Source: Plicaturopsis crispa FD-325 SS-3 (Eukaryota; Basidiomycota; Agaricomycetes; Amylocorticiales; Amylocorticiaceae). From it: DNA of 64,000 nucleotides. Location of the stretch: the NCBI GenBank assembly GCA_000827205.1, contig KN832554.1, positions 1,796,345 through 1,860,344 on the forward strand, read 5' to 3'. The notes below the pieces were generated by a model. The model was not told where the DNA came from and searched no databases. It saw only the letters and a list, made by a program, of their open reading frames with translations. Both the position numbers and the translations under genes were made by a program. This document shows positions 1 to 12,710 of this stretch, piece by piece (within the stretch, counting starts at the first letter, position 1; every line of letters begins with the position of its first letter).

Positions 1-1274
1 CCTCGCGACCTCGTCAGCGCCCAGCAGATCGTACGCGGAATTCACCAAGAAACTGTGCGAGGAGATTGGCGTAGACTTTGTGCTGAAGACAACCGGCGCG
101 GCGGATACCGGTGACCTTGGCGAAGGCGAAGGAGTGGAGGAGGCTATCATTGAGGCTAATGAGGACAGCGATATAGATGGAATCATGGTGCGCATTTGCG
201 GTCCAAAAATTTGCTTTCGCAACTCAAAAGAATGTCTGGTCTACGTATAGGTGTACTACCCAATTTTTGGCCCGCAGCAGGTTCGTATGACTGAAGAGGA
301 CTGTGCGCCGCGCCGCTAAGACCACCGCGTCTATATCTAGGACCATTACCTGCAACAGGTTGTCTCGCCGTTTAAGGATGTCGAAGGACTACATTTCAAG
401 TTCCATTACAATCTATATCACAAGTCAGTCATTGCCCTCCTAAATATGTTAGTGCGCATAGGCTAACTAAACGTAGCATACGATTTATCGAGCCGAAGTC
501 TCTGGTCACATCCGCGACACCGTCTGGTGCGACGCCGAATGTGCACGACGAGCCACCAGAAGGCACTGTTAAATCCATAATACCGTGTACACCGTTAGCG
601 GTGGTGAAATGCCTGGAAACCATGGGTGTATACAACAACCTTCTGCCATACGGAGACCGTGCCTACGGTAGAACAGTCACGGTCATCAACCGGTACGCAT
701 CCCCGTCGGCCCTCTGGTATGCATGCTAAACCAAAGCGGCCTAGATCGGAGGTCGTAGGGCGTCCGTTGGCCGCATTGCTGGCAAATGACGGTGCCCGCG
801 TATTCTCCGTGGACATTGATTCTATCCAGGTAATCAGTCTTATGAATGCTCAGCACCGTCTGCTTACACTCTTTTCTTGTGCAAAGGAATACACCAAACG
901 ACCTCATACGACGGCAACGGACGCGAGTCCTCGGCGGTACCATCCGCGCCACGTCGTGCATCCAAGCGCCCTTTCACTTCAGGACTGCCTTGCGCTCTCT
1001 GACGTGGTCGTCTCGGCAGTGCCGAGCGCTGACTACAAAGTCAAGACGGCATGGCTCAAGGACGGTTGCGTATGCCTGAACGTGGCGGCTGACAAAAATT
1101 TCGAGAAGGATGTCAGAGACAAGGCGTCATTGTACATACCGGCGGTCGGCAAGATTACAATCTTGATGCTTCTGCGGAATTTGTGAGCAGCACATCCATT
1201 GTTCTCCGACCGTTGGAGCCGGCCGCTGACATTTCTGCAGGTTGCGACTGCAGCAATACAAGGCGTTAGAATGA
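1..1274 (+). CDS. MTD1: Methylenetetrahydrofolate dehydrogenase (NAD+), Mtd1 family; 5' end outside window
   Basis: Cytosolic enzyme oxidising 5,10-methylene-THF to methenyl-THF with NAD+ in one-carbon and purine metabolism. Seven exons are readable: 1-187, 251-280, 341-423, 477-692, 745-829, 887-1182 and 1241-1274, joined by GT..AG introns of about 50-65 nt. They give about 309 residues, so only some 15-20 N-terminal residues are missing compared with yeast Mtd1 (320 aa). Recognisable stretches are DGIM-VYYPIFGPQQ, DHYLQQVVSPFKDVEG, PCTPLAVVKCLE (folate-binding region), the Rossmann part RSEVVGRPLAALLANDGA, and VVVSAVPSADYKVK. The end reads PAVGKIT-LLRNLLRLQQYKALE. The last intron (1183-1240) matters: reading through it gives a false stop at 1184. 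It converges on ORM1, 235 bp away. Family assignment is firm; exact splice sites are by eye. Confidence 0.93.
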
Positions 1275-1509
1275 TATGAAGCGGCGTATGTACACGCACT
1301 GTATGTATTTCGTACACGGCATGGGACGGTCGAGAACAAAATTTTGCAAGTCTCAAGGCATGCAGGATAGATGGTAGCATGATTTTGACATATAACGCTG
1401 CAAACAATGCGTCCAATTATTAATAATGCTGTATCCGAATGCTGTATGCCTAGACACAAGATATCGATGCGATTTATAACACCCCAGCCCAGTCTCTGGA
1501 AATGTCAGG

Positions 1510-2463
1510 TCACCGGAAGTGAGCTGCGGTTATGTGTGACGGGTCGTTTCGCGGCGTACATGGTCGCGAGCTCGCGGCGGACGAGGGGAAACTCGGCGTC
1601 AGCGGCGTAGAGACACCTGATTGATCGTGCGCCATGAACCTGACCCGCTGACGGTGCAGCTATATTGGAGAAGTAAGGAATAAGTGAGGTGCTGGAATAG
1701 AATTGATCGTACCTGGGGCAGTTTAGGGATGAGAACAAGTACAAGAGCCGTCAGGTTCACCGCGAATAAGATAGGATCATAGTTGGTGTAATGTGTCGAT
1801 GCGAGGAACCTAGTGGGAAGGGATGAGTAGCCATCCTTTGGGGAAGGATGAAAAAAATATAACGCACAGTCCTATTGGCACGGAGAATAGCCACTTTTTG
1901 GCTGGTGTATACTGGGCACCGTCGTCAATCTGCTCCCACATTGTTAAGTCATCATAAGCGCCCCCATGCAAATCGTTATCAAAGGGTATCCCGGTGACCC
2001 AATGGAACATAAGATATGACAACTGGTCGAACTCAGTCAGTAAGACGACAATAAAGGGGGTGGTCGAAATGTACGCACTGCCAGGTAGAATAAGTTTACC
2101 ACTGTCCAGCTGATTTGCTGCGTCATGCCAGGGATGATGTCGATGGCAATTTTGCCCACAAAGATGAGTACTACGTGTATCATCCACGCGCCTTCGAGAA
2201 AGTAGCATGCTCATGTCAGTGGGCCCAATTCGAAACATAAAATCAAGATGAGACGCACCCTTCGCATTCACCCAATCTGCATTCATGTTTGAATATGCAC
2301 TCCTGTCGAGGATCTCATCTTGCGAGCGCTCCCCGACCTCCTCGACCTTGACGATGCTGCCACTACGACCGCGTCCGGTGAGCTTGCTGCGAGAGGTGTT
2401 GATTGTCATGGGTGCAATCTTCAGGGAGACGGGAGGGCCACGGCTGGTAGTCATTGTAGGCAT
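1510..2463 (-). CDS. ORM1: Orm1/ORMDL family ER membrane protein
   Basis: Negative regulator of serine palmitoyltransferase in the ER membrane, controlling sphingolipid synthesis. About 240 residues over five exons. The N-terminal part (residues 1-60) is cytosolic and Ser-rich, as in fungal Orm proteins where phosphorylation relieves inhibition. The ORMDL core begins at NADWVNAKG-AWMIHVV, with hydrophobic helices (IDIIPGMTQQISWTVVNLFYLA, LSYLMFHWVTGIPF) and the family signature GGAYDDLTMWEQIDDG followed by YTPAKKWLFSVPIGL. After an intron comes FLASTHYTNYDPILFAVN and a third hydrophobic stretch ending LIPKLPQ. A last exon encodes LHRQRVRFM and a Ser/Pro-rich tail. The start Met at 2463 gives the expected N-terminal length. 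It is divergent from the long helical gene at 3179 and convergent with MTD1. Confidence 0.92.
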
Positions 2464-3178
2464 ATGCTGCGAGATTGTGGACTGATGACTGCGGGATGCA
2501 AGGGGCGTACGAATCGCAAAGCAAGTGCGGCAGCGGAAACTGCGCGAGCCGCTCTGCGGCCGTGGTCAAGTACGGATCGGAAATCGGATGCTTTACCCCA
2601 TGCCGGCGCCCTTACGCCGCAATATCGTCACGGTCCTTGACCGCACGGACATCGGTGCTTTCGTTCTCCCCGGGCCTCGACAGGTTTCTTTAGGCTATGC
2701 TGCTGCACTGGTGTACCCTAAGACCGTCAGGGTCTTCCAATCTAGCCGCTTTACGGTTCTCTACACCCGTTCGCGTGCAGTCTATCGCCATATTTCCTAC
2801 CGGTGCTCGGCCATTCTCCGCGTCTCTCGATACTGTCGCGTGAGTCGCAGTCAACCTTCCACGAAATACAAGTCTAAACCTCATGATTCGCTTTTCTATG
2901 ATGCAGAGAAACAGAACCGAGCGCGTTTTTCCTCGATGTTTTCCTCAATGCACATGCCATACACCCAGCTTCCGAGGCGAAACCAAAGTCAAAACCCGCC
3001 AATGCCTTGATTCCTACTACGCTTGCCTACACAGGTGGCAAGACGGAATTTCCATTAGATTTGGGCCCGGACGTATGTCTTCTTACAGTTGCATTACCCT
3101 TACCATTCGTTGAAATTAATATATATACAGTTTTCTACGCGTCTTATGATAGTCAAAGGCAATTTTGCATGCGTGTCT
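2464..3178. other. Intergenic region between divergent genes; no gene recognised
   Basis: This 715-bp gap separates the divergent ORM1 and the helical gene that starts at 3179, so it probably holds both promoters. A plus-strand open frame of 161 codons covers 2525-3010, and a shorter frame covers 2475-2693. Neither translation resembles a family I know, and both are rich in Arg and Ser as shadow frames often are. Several AG acceptor-like sites (for example near 2905 and 3130) leave open an upstream exon of the next gene. Confidence 0.4.
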
Positions 3179-6100
3179 ATGGCTATCTATGGAGAAACTA
3201 TCTCTGACCCATCGCCCCTTTCAACCTACGAGCCTATCCCGATTCCATCCATGGAACCTACGCCGTTACCCGCCTCACTCGATCCTGCGAATTCTCCCGA
3301 CCCCACAGCGTTGGCGCGACAGCTCCTCGAACTCATTCCCGACGGGCACAATCTATCTCTAGTGATCCGCCTCATATTTTGGCTCTTAGCTGACAATGAG
3401 GAGGCTGAGCTTCCTGAGTTTCCAGCGGCCTACGTAGACCTCGACGAAGAGCTCGTCGATCTCGATCAGGCCTATCACTGGACAACGAAACCTGTCGCTG
3501 ACGATGTGTCTGACGATGTGATTGAACGATTTTCCGAACGAGTCGCCAACTCCATTGGACCGAAGGTGCGTATATGGTCATAGCTATGCTCGCGTCTACA
3601 TGCTAATTGGAGTGTGAATGGTAGGATAGTAACCAGTCCTACCTCGTGGCTGGCATTTTGCGCAATATTGCACCCCAAAACCCGAAGTTGTCGCGGATTT
3701 TGATGGTACTAAATTTCTACGACAGTTAACGTTATAAATTACATTTCAGCTGACGTTCGTTTACAAGGAAAAATTAGATATGAAGGCTATCTTCGATGCC
3801 ACGAACATTGACGAGCTCACGGCCCTCCGACTCCTAGACGCTACCACGAATGCGGAGATGGCTCGGTCTCTGAATGACCCCTGGTTTCTCGACATGCTGG
3901 ATAGCATAACAAAAGACCATAGCGTCGAACAGGGTATCAAGACGGCTGTCCAAAATGTCGCAGATCGCATTCGGAATTGGCATATCTTCGAAGACGCTCT
4001 ATCTAACACACAAGGGGATTTTGACGGATCCGCAGACTTGCTGAAAGAGATCGGGACCGACGGGCAATTCTTTGGGATATGGTTAGAGTCAATGACCACA
4101 CATGGCGATCTCGTAGAAAAACTCGCGGAAAATGCAGTCGTACCCACTCCCCAGGCCCTACCCCCGGTCTTATTTGCAAGCACATCGCACACGGCCGCTC
4201 TGTCCCACGACGAATTCATAAGATTCGTTCGCGCGTATATCGGAACGTCCAGTGTTCTAGCCGTCCTTGCCTATGCGGACGCTATTTCAGACGACGTATG
4301 CCGGGAACGTTGCTTGGGGGTGATTCGCCTGTGGCAAGAGACCCAGGGCTATCGGGAGGTAGCGGATTTCAAACAAGTATTTTTGAGAAGAGCTGACGGT
4401 TGTCGTACAGATCATAAACCATACCCTCCTCTTGCGTCAAATCACAGACCGCCTGTATAGGATAATTGTCGTGGATGACAAGCCTAGGCGTTCTGCAGTC
4501 CTTGCCGAAGAGATCGTTGTGAATCTTGCCAAGGAGCCACGATCGTTTCTCCGACCAGTGTTCCAAGAAGCTGTGCTAGATTTGAAGTCGCCTCTGGGCC
4601 GCATCTCGGATGGAGAACAGCAGCTCATGCAGCGAAGCGCCCTCGTCGCTGACGGAGGAGTATCTGGAGCCGTGGAGGAGCTAGTGCGACCTATAGAGCG
4701 CCCGACCGATGCAGCACGGATTCGCACCCTTCGAGTTGCATTGGCAATTGTGGCGCGTGAGCTTGAAGACGAGGAAATAGGGGAATGGCGAGTTTTGCAA
4801 GCATTATGGAAGGAGCGATCTCACGGCCTACTCCCGCAGCTCAACAAAATCTTCATCGACGTCGCTGAGGACCTCAAGGACCACTTCACCCTCACGCCAC
4901 CATCGTGCATCTCACAGGACCATGTTAACCAGCTATTTCTCGCGGCGGATGAACTTATGCACCTTGCTACGCTGCTCGCTCCTACATTTCCACTTTCGGG
5001 ACATACAACACGGGCGTTGACCATTGCGATTGCCGACGTGTTTGTTTGTACCGATGCCGCCGATATGCTATATTCGCAGGAAAGTCCTACGTGCACCAGT
5101 GCACAAGGGACCAGACATAGCTGCATTGGTCTCCTCCGCGTGCTCTCTGAATGCCACCCTTCCATCGAGTTACGCAAACCATCGTCTCAAGTGATACTAG
5201 GCACATTGTTGGAGCATGCCCTTCACAGTGGAAGCCACGATCCGGCGTACCATCTACTGCAGGTGTTTTGTCTTGTCGACCTCCTTCTCCCCGCCGCTAG
5301 CCCCGACTCAACCCCCGAGCCACTCCCCTCGCATTGGATTGCGGTCGATATCCCGAATGTCTTGCCACAGTTGACGTCGTTTTTTGCCGCCTTGGATATC
5401 GGGAATAAAGCTCACATCCTTAAACGCCTCGTGAATCTGGACCGTGGCGTCACCGGAGTTGGCGAATGGTTACTGTTGTCCGAGCTCAAGGGCCTCTCCG
5501 AAAGCTTAGCGAAGTTAGGAGAGGCCTCCTCGGACCGTCGAAACTTACTAGAGCACCATATCTATTTATCGATACGCCTCCTCCACGACCTGATCACAAG
5601 TTTGTCTGGGACCATATCGGCCTGGTGCATAACCGCTGTAGGCTCGGACATCGACATGGCCGAGACCTTGACGACTTGTCTGCTGCGACTCCTCGACGCC
5701 CGCGTATCTTCGTCATACCTCGAGGGGGTCGCCATGGCCCTTGCAGAGACGAACACCGTTCAACCTGCACTGAGGTTCGCATGCGTAATGACAATTTTGC
5801 GTGTCACCCAAGGAAGTAATAGGGCACTGGAATCCTCTTTCCAAATCACCTTGAAAACCCTGTCGGAATGCGCCCAAGAATCTCCTGAAAACTCGACAAG
5901 ACTGTTGGACGAGATTGGCGGGGTGCTGTCAGCTCTAGCAGGACCATCATCCGGTCTTGCGGAACTCAATACGGGCTCCGCAGAGGCGATTGTGGCGGTT
6001 TTGGAGTGGCTATCGTCCCAAAACGACTCCGTGTGGAAGCGCTTGACAATCTCCCCTGATGCATATAGCGCTGTCGTTGACCGCTGCCGGACACTCCTCG

Positions 6101-6462
6101 ACAGCGAGAGGCTCAACGCTCTCACATTCGAGCTTCCGGAAGCCACAGACCACCCTATGGACGCCCCAATACACCTGCCTGAGCACCTGGACATCTCAAT
6201 CGACGTTTTGTTCAATGCACTCCAACCCGAAATTGCTACCCCTTCGACACCCAAGCGCAAGCCTGTCAACGATGACATCCTCGGCCTTGTTACCATTTCC
6301 CCACCAACCGCACTTCTACGCTCACCAGCCGCTACTGGATTAACCAAAACGTATTCAAACAATGACTTCCGTCAACTACGGCAGACACCCTCAACAAGGC
6401 AGAATACAAGCCGCCTTCCTAGTACCCATGTTGACGTGGGTATCAATGGGCATTCGACCTGA
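3179..6462 (+). CDS. Long alpha-helical protein of unknown function (HEAT/ARM-like appearance)
   Basis: I do not recognise this gene. Four exons are supported: 3179 to about 3567, about 3630-3703 (begins DSNQSYLVAGILRN), about 3751-4358, and 4412-6462, giving about 1,040 residues. The protein is nearly all helical, with repeated Leu-rich amphipathic segments (LALLDA-like, LLRVLSECHPSIELRK, LLHDLITSLSGTI) and no membrane helices or catalytic motif. That look suits a HEAT/ARM-type scaffold. The last 100 residues are Ser/Thr/Pro-rich and probably disordered. The start MAIYGETISDP is chosen because the preceding residues in the same frame look non-coding; an upstream exon cannot be excluded. It converges with MDM34 (205 bp between stops). 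Conservation of the open frame through three splice junctions argues that the gene is real. Confidence 0.8.
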
Positions 6463-6667
6463 ATGATACTGACGCTTTACGCTTGATCGTGGCTCATAGG
6501 AGTTCCAGCTGAGCGACTCGTCGCCGCAGCTTGATCCTGAGGCTATTGCCGCTGATATCTTCCACATTGCGCCGACGTTCACGTTATAACAATAAACATT
6601 ACAGTAGTGTCCCTGGGTGATACATGATCGTATGGTAAGTGAGAGTAGCGATAGGATAAAGTGACCT

Positions 6668-8895
6668 TTAGACAGGTTGGAACGACGGCCGATGTCGAAG
6701 AACGTGAGTAGGGGAAAGAACGGGGGAGTTCATGAGATCGTCGCGAGAGCGGAAATAGCGGTCCATGTCTGAGGCGTCGAACTCAGAGGGCGGTGTCGGC
6801 GACGACGACAAAGGAGGGCTCCGCGGGGCTTCTGCCTTCGACTTCTTGCCCAACCAGTACGTTCGCTTTCGTTTCGCTTTCACAGGTTGGCGTTCCGTAG
6901 ACATCGAGAGCCCCGACGGACCGACACCTCTGGGCGGTACGCTTCGTACTGTAAAATGTTCCAGAGAGCGCGTATATGGAGAAAGTGTGTGGTTGGACTG
7001 GCTGAGCGTGGATAATTGGTGAATGGTGTTGTTGATAGAGGGACGCAAGACGATTTCTGGGTCTGGTTCCGAGAAATGATGTTGACTATGAGATGTACTG
7101 AATTGAAATGGGTCTGAGCTGGATGATATCGACGGTCTTCGGTCAGATGATGATCGTTTCACGTAGATTGCACCGTCGTCAGGATCGGGTGCATGGGAAA
7201 CAGAGGGAGGCGTTTCCAAGGAAGGCGAGAGACCGCTGCTAGACCGTGAGGGTTGTGTCTCTTCGCTGTCGGGGGTATGAGGGCGTGTGCTATTGGGGCG
7301 GAAGAGAGGTGTCGACGACTGATGGAAGAATTCGGCAGAGGCAGAGCGAGGTCGACTCGTGCGATCCTTGAACTGGGCTGCGTTGGACGAGTAATCCACA
7401 CTAGCGGACAGCCTCTCGTATCGTGGGGCTAAGTCAGAGAAGTAGGAGGTGGGCCGTCGACTGATCGAAGGTAGTGCAGAACGAGGACCCGCCATCGTAT
7501 AATCATAAGATGACGAGAGGGGAGAACGCACTAACGGAGGCGCAGCCGACGAGCGCTTGCCATCGGAGGGAGGTTGGATGAGGGACTGTGAATGGTATAC
7601 TCGCGGTCGCGTGATCATGCCTCCTCCGACTGCAGGTATAGTTTCATACTCCGTAGTATCTGCTGCGCTCATGTCAGGCTCGGAAACGCTGGGAGGCGAA
7701 GGGTAATCAGGGACGGTGTCTTCCCATTCGACGACATCGAAAGAGGCGCTTTCTTCGTACTCTTCCTCGTCCGGGTCTTCTGCTAGATCTCCCAAGCCCT
7801 TATTCGGAGTGAACAAGCGGCCAAAGTTTCCAAAAAAGCTTTTTGTCGGGAGACCATCCGGACGCAAACCATACGTCGGATCGAAGTTTTCGATGTCCGG
7901 GAAAGAGCTCGGCTCGGTCGGTATGGGAGGGGGAGGTGGAGTCGGCATTGACCTGGTGGTAGCTGACGTCCGACGACTGCTACTCGCCATGGAATGTCCG
8001 GAAGTAGAGCGCGTGCGGTTGAGTCCCAATGGTGCCATAGATTGTTGACGAAAATATGGCTGAAGCCCGACGTTGGACATACGAGATGTAGAGAGATCTG
8101 GCGCAGACATCGTCCCGCTTGATTTCCGTCGTACAGGAGGTGGTGGCGGCGGCGGGTGATTGAGATATGGCGCCTCTACCTTGGCCTTCACCCATTGCTG
8201 GCTCAGGCGATGGATGATTCCAGGCAAGTCCTCCCTGAACATCTGCCGCAACTGCCCTTCAATCTCACGCTGGATGAACTTCTGGATTACGGCAATAGAG
8301 TCGAAGGTACTGTTGATGTCGACGTTCTGTAGCGGGTCGGTCTTGAACACCAGCGTAATGCCCTTCTGCTTGGAAACCACGAGAACGACATAGGAATTGA
8401 GTTTGAAGTGGGAGAGCCGAAGAAGCATAGGAACTACCAGGGGTTGCTTAGCGGCTAGCATTCCCCTGGAGCCCGACATTAGATGTATGTCCGGTTGCTT
8501 GTGGTTCAAAGGGTTGGCCTGCGAGACAAGGAGATGAGACGCCGGTCTTTGTGGTTCAAACATACAAAGCTCACCTGGACCTTGGTCTTCAGCACGATAT
8601 GTGCGTCCCCGGAGTACGAGAGGCGAAAGATGCCTCTGAATTGATCGACCGTCAAATCCCCAATATCTCTGATCTCTAGCTCGGGAGGCTACAAGGCACA
8701 CATTTAGCACATGGACTGCCCGCGCCAACTAGTTACGACCTCACTCACTTCACTACCCATCTCCAGCTCGACGACCTCTATCTTGTCTGCGATAACGGGA
8801 GGTTTGTTGCCCTTGTTGAGAGCCGTGTTGAGCATTTGGATGGCATCGGCGTGAAACTGATCAGAAAAGCGGGGCCATTCGAAAGAAAAGGACAT
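6668..8895 (-). CDS. MDM34: Mdm34, ERMES complex subunit
   Basis: Outer mitochondrial membrane component of the ER-mitochondria encounter structure, which moves phospholipids between the organelles. Three exons: 8895-8749, 8688 to about 8579, and about 8525-6668, about 700 residues. The N-terminus [18 protein letters not shown], then [56 protein letters not shown] and [14 protein letters not shown] is the SMP lipid-binding domain characteristic of Mdm34. It continues to about residue 200 ([11 protein letters not shown]). The rest is a long Ser/Pro-rich disordered tail starting with a seven-proline run. Yeast Mdm34 is 459 aa, so the extra length is all tail. It is divergent from the Uds1-like gene with 312 bp between starts. 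Confidence 0.93.
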
Positions 8896-9207
8896 GGCAA
8901 AGTTCTAGGAGAGGTGTATACCATCCAGGGCACGCCGCTAGTTTGCAAATAGGCAAGATAAAGGAGCTGTAACAAGCATGTCTACGGCGCTGGTGGCCGT
9001 CACAACGCAAGAGCTCGGCTGAAGGGGACCCTTCGCGGCGGTTCGGAGGAAAAATAAGAAAAATTGAGTGCGACCGAGACTGAAGTCGCCGAGCTCGTGT
9101 CACGGCCGCGTTCCTTCTCTGTTACGAAACGGGCAGCTGGTCTGCAGTAATATTTGGTCCGCCTTCCTCCTTTTCCTTAGCTTTTCTCTACACTTTTCCC
9201 TGGGGCC
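8896..9207. promoter_or_regulatory. Shared divergent promoter region MDM34 / UDS1-like
   Basis: A 312-bp gap between two divergent start codons. It has pyrimidine-rich stretches just upstream of the plus-strand start (9165-9205, ctcctttt-like), typical of fungal promoters. No TATA box or operator is obvious. The call rests on position only. Confidence 0.4.
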
Positions 9208-12074
9208 ATGAATTTCGGCGTGCGTCGTTTCCTGGGCGGCGGAACGTCCACCACGCCGCCCCCACCGTCGGTCACACCTCCCCCGCAGTCGCAGCCCTCA
9301 GTACCACCGCTATCCATCGGCGGTGGGAAACAGATCCCCAGACAACCACCGCCATCCGAGAGTCCCTCTCAGTCACAGCCAAATTCGCCTCGCGATCCAC
9401 CGACAAGCAGCACTGCCGCGCTTTTCCTGCGCAAGGATAAGCAGAAACCATTACCGACGCCCGGCTCGCCTACCGACGATGCAGGGGGCACTTCGAATCG
9501 GTCCGGTCGTTCAGGTTCGAACGCCTCCGTCTCAAACAACTCCCCCGTACGGACGCAGAACGCCTATTCATCGCCTGGACGGGGGCCGTGGAGCCCGCTT
9601 GCAGGTCCGTCGTCGCCACGCTCACCGGTCACGCGAAAGTCGGTCGCTTCAACCGTCACGTCGACTTCGGAATGGAAGCGGACATCCGGTCTGCTGAATA
9701 CGAAGGACGAGCTGCTCATGAGTCTACTGAGCAGCGAGGCTGTGGTGGACAGTCGTGAATTTGAGATTCTCAGTTCCGAGGAGGTTGACGACCTCAAGAA
9801 GGTCAGTTCCTATGTCATTAACGTGTGTATGCTGCTAAAGTACAGTAGGAGCAACAAGTCCTTGCATCGCGACTGGGCGCCATGTCGAAAAAACTCTCGC
9901 TGGAGACCAAAATTCGGGACGCTGCATTATCCCTAGCAAAAGTCAACGCCGCGCACAAGAAAGTCTCGAAGCAGTCTGAGGAACAGCTCGAGGCCGCTAG
10001 CCGTCGCGTCGAAGCCGCACAGAAAGAGTTCTGGCGTGTCTCGGAGCGTTCCAACGAGGTGCAGCGGAAGCTCCTCGAGCACCGCGCCGCGGTCCTTGGG
10101 TTCACCGTCCGGAGCATGGAGAAGAAGCTGTCTCCCAGCACCAATGGCACCAATACGGACACGGACGGTTCTGGCTACAGCACGCCCAATCGCAGTATGC
10201 AGATGAGCCCGACCCCATCCTCCGTTACGAGCGTGTCTGTTTCGTCCAAATCACGGTTCGACGGCGCGCATCTATTCGCCGGGCACGCGGACGCGCTAGT
10301 GCCAGTGATGTTACAGCGACCTGGCGACGTCTCTGTGCTCGAGGCGAAACTCAAAAGTGCCACGGATGCTCTCAATGCCGCGAATCAGAAACAGGCCGAC
10401 CTGGCGCGCGAATTATCGCACCTGCAGCTGGAGAAGACAGAGGTGGAAACGTCGATGGGCATGGAGCTGCAGAGCGCAGAAGAGACTATCTCGGCGTTGG
10501 AGAAGGAGCTTCCGCGGTTGGAGAGTCAGGACGCTCAGTTGCAGGACCTGCTTCAGGAACGGCGGAACTGGGAGCGAGATAAAGCGGACAAGGATAAGCA
10601 AATAGAGATGTTGGAACGGCGACTGGAAGTACTGGAAGAACAGAGTGGGGAGGCCACTGGGATGGAGGAAATGCTTATGGAGGCGCGAAAGAGTAGTCAA
10701 CTGGAGCTTCAGCGGAAAGACGAGGAGATACGAGAAATCAAGGCGCAATGGGAGAGGCACAAGGCCGCGGGGTCCGAGGTTGAGGAGGCGACCTCTGCGC
10801 TGCAGGGCATAGTGCAGGCGCACGACATCTTCGCAGCCGGCAGCTCGTTGCAAGCCCTCGTCCTTTCTATTGGGTCTCATTTAGGCGGAGTATCTGCTAA
10901 ACTTGACGCTAATACGCGGGCGCAAGCAGAGTGGGACGCGACGAAACAGAAGCTGGAGGCCGACGTTCGGAGTAGTTTCGAGAAGCGGGAGACGCTTCTC
11001 CGTGATGTCGAGATTGCGCGTCAAGAGCGAGAAGAAATTCGGAGAGACTTGAGGGTGATGGAGGAGCGTCTAAGGGTATGTGCATGCGCTCACCTGACGA
11101 AACGTTCGTGCTAACCGCAAATTATAGGAACAGACAGGTTTGAGTCCATCGGCAACTATCGCCAATCTACCATCTATAACCGGCGTGGTGAGCGATGGTG
11201 AAGTGACCTCAATCCTTCGTCCTCTATGGGCTGTCCTCCCGTCGCCCGAAGCACGCGCTGCAAAACTTGGCGCATCCGCACGCAACTTCCGCCCGGGCGG
11301 CTCGCCGGCAAGCAGTCCCAAAAGTCCCAAGATGCAGTTGTCTTCCCTGTCCGAGATGGACGTCCGGTCTCTCAAAACACTATACGACACCCGCACGCAG
11401 GCCCCGGCATCGCCCAATATCAGTGCATTCTCCATCGATGCATTCGCGCAGCGTGTACAGGCCCTCATCTCGGACGACCGTGCGCTAATCGAACGATTGA
11501 TCCGCTTTGCTCAGGCGCACGACTTGCTGAAAAAGAACGCCGAACGGGCACAGAAGCTGGCTCAAGATGCCAACAATGCCCTTGAGACGTACCAAAAGCA
11601 GGTGCGCACGCTCGAAGAGCGCAACATGACCTTGACTGCACAGCAGGCGGCACTGTACGTTTATTGCATCTCAGCTGAGTCGCCGTTTTCAATACTAACA
11701 GTCTCCAATATAGGCAGGACGAAGTTCAAAGACTTCAAGACGTCGTCGAGAGGATACGGGCAGAGAAACTGGAGATCGAGTCACTGGCAGCAGAACAGGC
11801 CGAGACATGTCGCCAGCTCACCGATGCGAACAACACTCTCAGTGCGAAGACCCTGACCCTCGCCGAGGAAGCTGCATCTGCGCCGGAGATGATCAAGCGA
11901 CAGCTGGAAGCGCAGCTCGCCGAATGCAAGGCGTCTCTGAACCTAGCGCAGGAGGAGGTCGATGCGATGCGCTCGTCGGAGCAGTCTCAGCGGATAGCAC
12001 TCCTGGACGAGCTCAACTCGATGCAGACGGAAAACAGTAACCTGCGCGCTCAACTGCGTGCGGTGAAGAAATAA
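9208..12074 (+). CDS. Uds1-family coiled-coil protein (up-regulated during septation)
   Basis: Four exons: 9208-9801, 9849-11075, 11128-11654 and 11714-12074, about 900 residues. The first 150 residues are Pro/Ser-rich and disordered. The conserved Uds1 domain spans roughly residues 155-310: LNTKDELLMSLLSSEAVVDS, REFEILSSEEVDDLKK-EQQV, LASRLGAMSKKLSLETKIRD, AALSLAKVNAAHKK and VSERSNEVQRKLLEHRAAVL. This block matches the family named after fission yeast uds1, a medial-ring/septum protein. Long coiled coils with heptads follow (residues about 390-580, and again to the C-terminus), so a cytoskeletal or septal scaffold role is likely by inference. The third intron is phased so that CT + G restores the coiled-coil frame; reading through it gives a short false ending. 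Confidence 0.87.
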
Positions 12075-12710
12075 CATGGACCTTCTCGTCGACGACCCCC
12101 TTTGCTTTCGGTCCCCTTCGTCTCGTGTACTATTGCTAACTGCATTTGTTGTCCCACGATACCACACTCTACACTATACCAGCAATTGCTTTCGATGCCA
12201 CACCACATTACACCGCAATAAATCTTAAATCTTATGTAGTATACACACTTGCCCCCATCGACCCGGGGCATTCGACACCCTGGATCAACATCTGAATTCG
12301 AAGTCCGCGGGCGTGAGACGGCCTCGCTTTCATCACTACCTTCCATTTTGGGTATCACTTTGTCTCGGCTGTCTGCTATAAACTGCTGCCGTAACTACAT
12401 AGTAGCGGCAGTGTTGTAGATTGTGGCCTGGATTAGGTAGGTAAGAAGAGTGTAAGTAACCCCCTGGCATACTGTGCCAAAAAAAGTATTGCACATATTG
12501 AGCCATTCTCCCTGGAGAACCTGTATCCCCCAACCATTTGATGCCTACTATATAGAATACTTTGAAGGAAAGTGCACACTATGCCACATGAGCCATGCCT
12601 GCAGTCCCACTGAGCCTTGACTCAGAGAACTTGCTGAAATGGCCTGGCGCAGTACTTATTTTTTTGAGTTTTTGAGAAGTGGATGAAGTTCTTGAGAACA
12701 AAAAATACTA
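12075..12710. other. Intergenic sequence, no gene seen
   Basis: Sequence downstream of the Uds1-like gene leading into the repeat-bearing island. It holds the 3' UTR and AT-richer sequence with an imperfect inverted repeat near 12383-12413. All open frames are short and unrecognised. Confidence 0.5.

Noticed and set aside
1183-1240. Stop codon at 1184 as the end of MTD1
   Set aside because: The GTGAGC donor and CTGCAG acceptor join the frame to LLRLQQYKALE, matching the family's C-terminus.
5760-6362. 200-codon minus-strand frame under the helical scaffold gene
   Set aside because: Composition bias (Ser/Arg-rich) and full overlap with the plus-strand coding exon mark it as a shadow.
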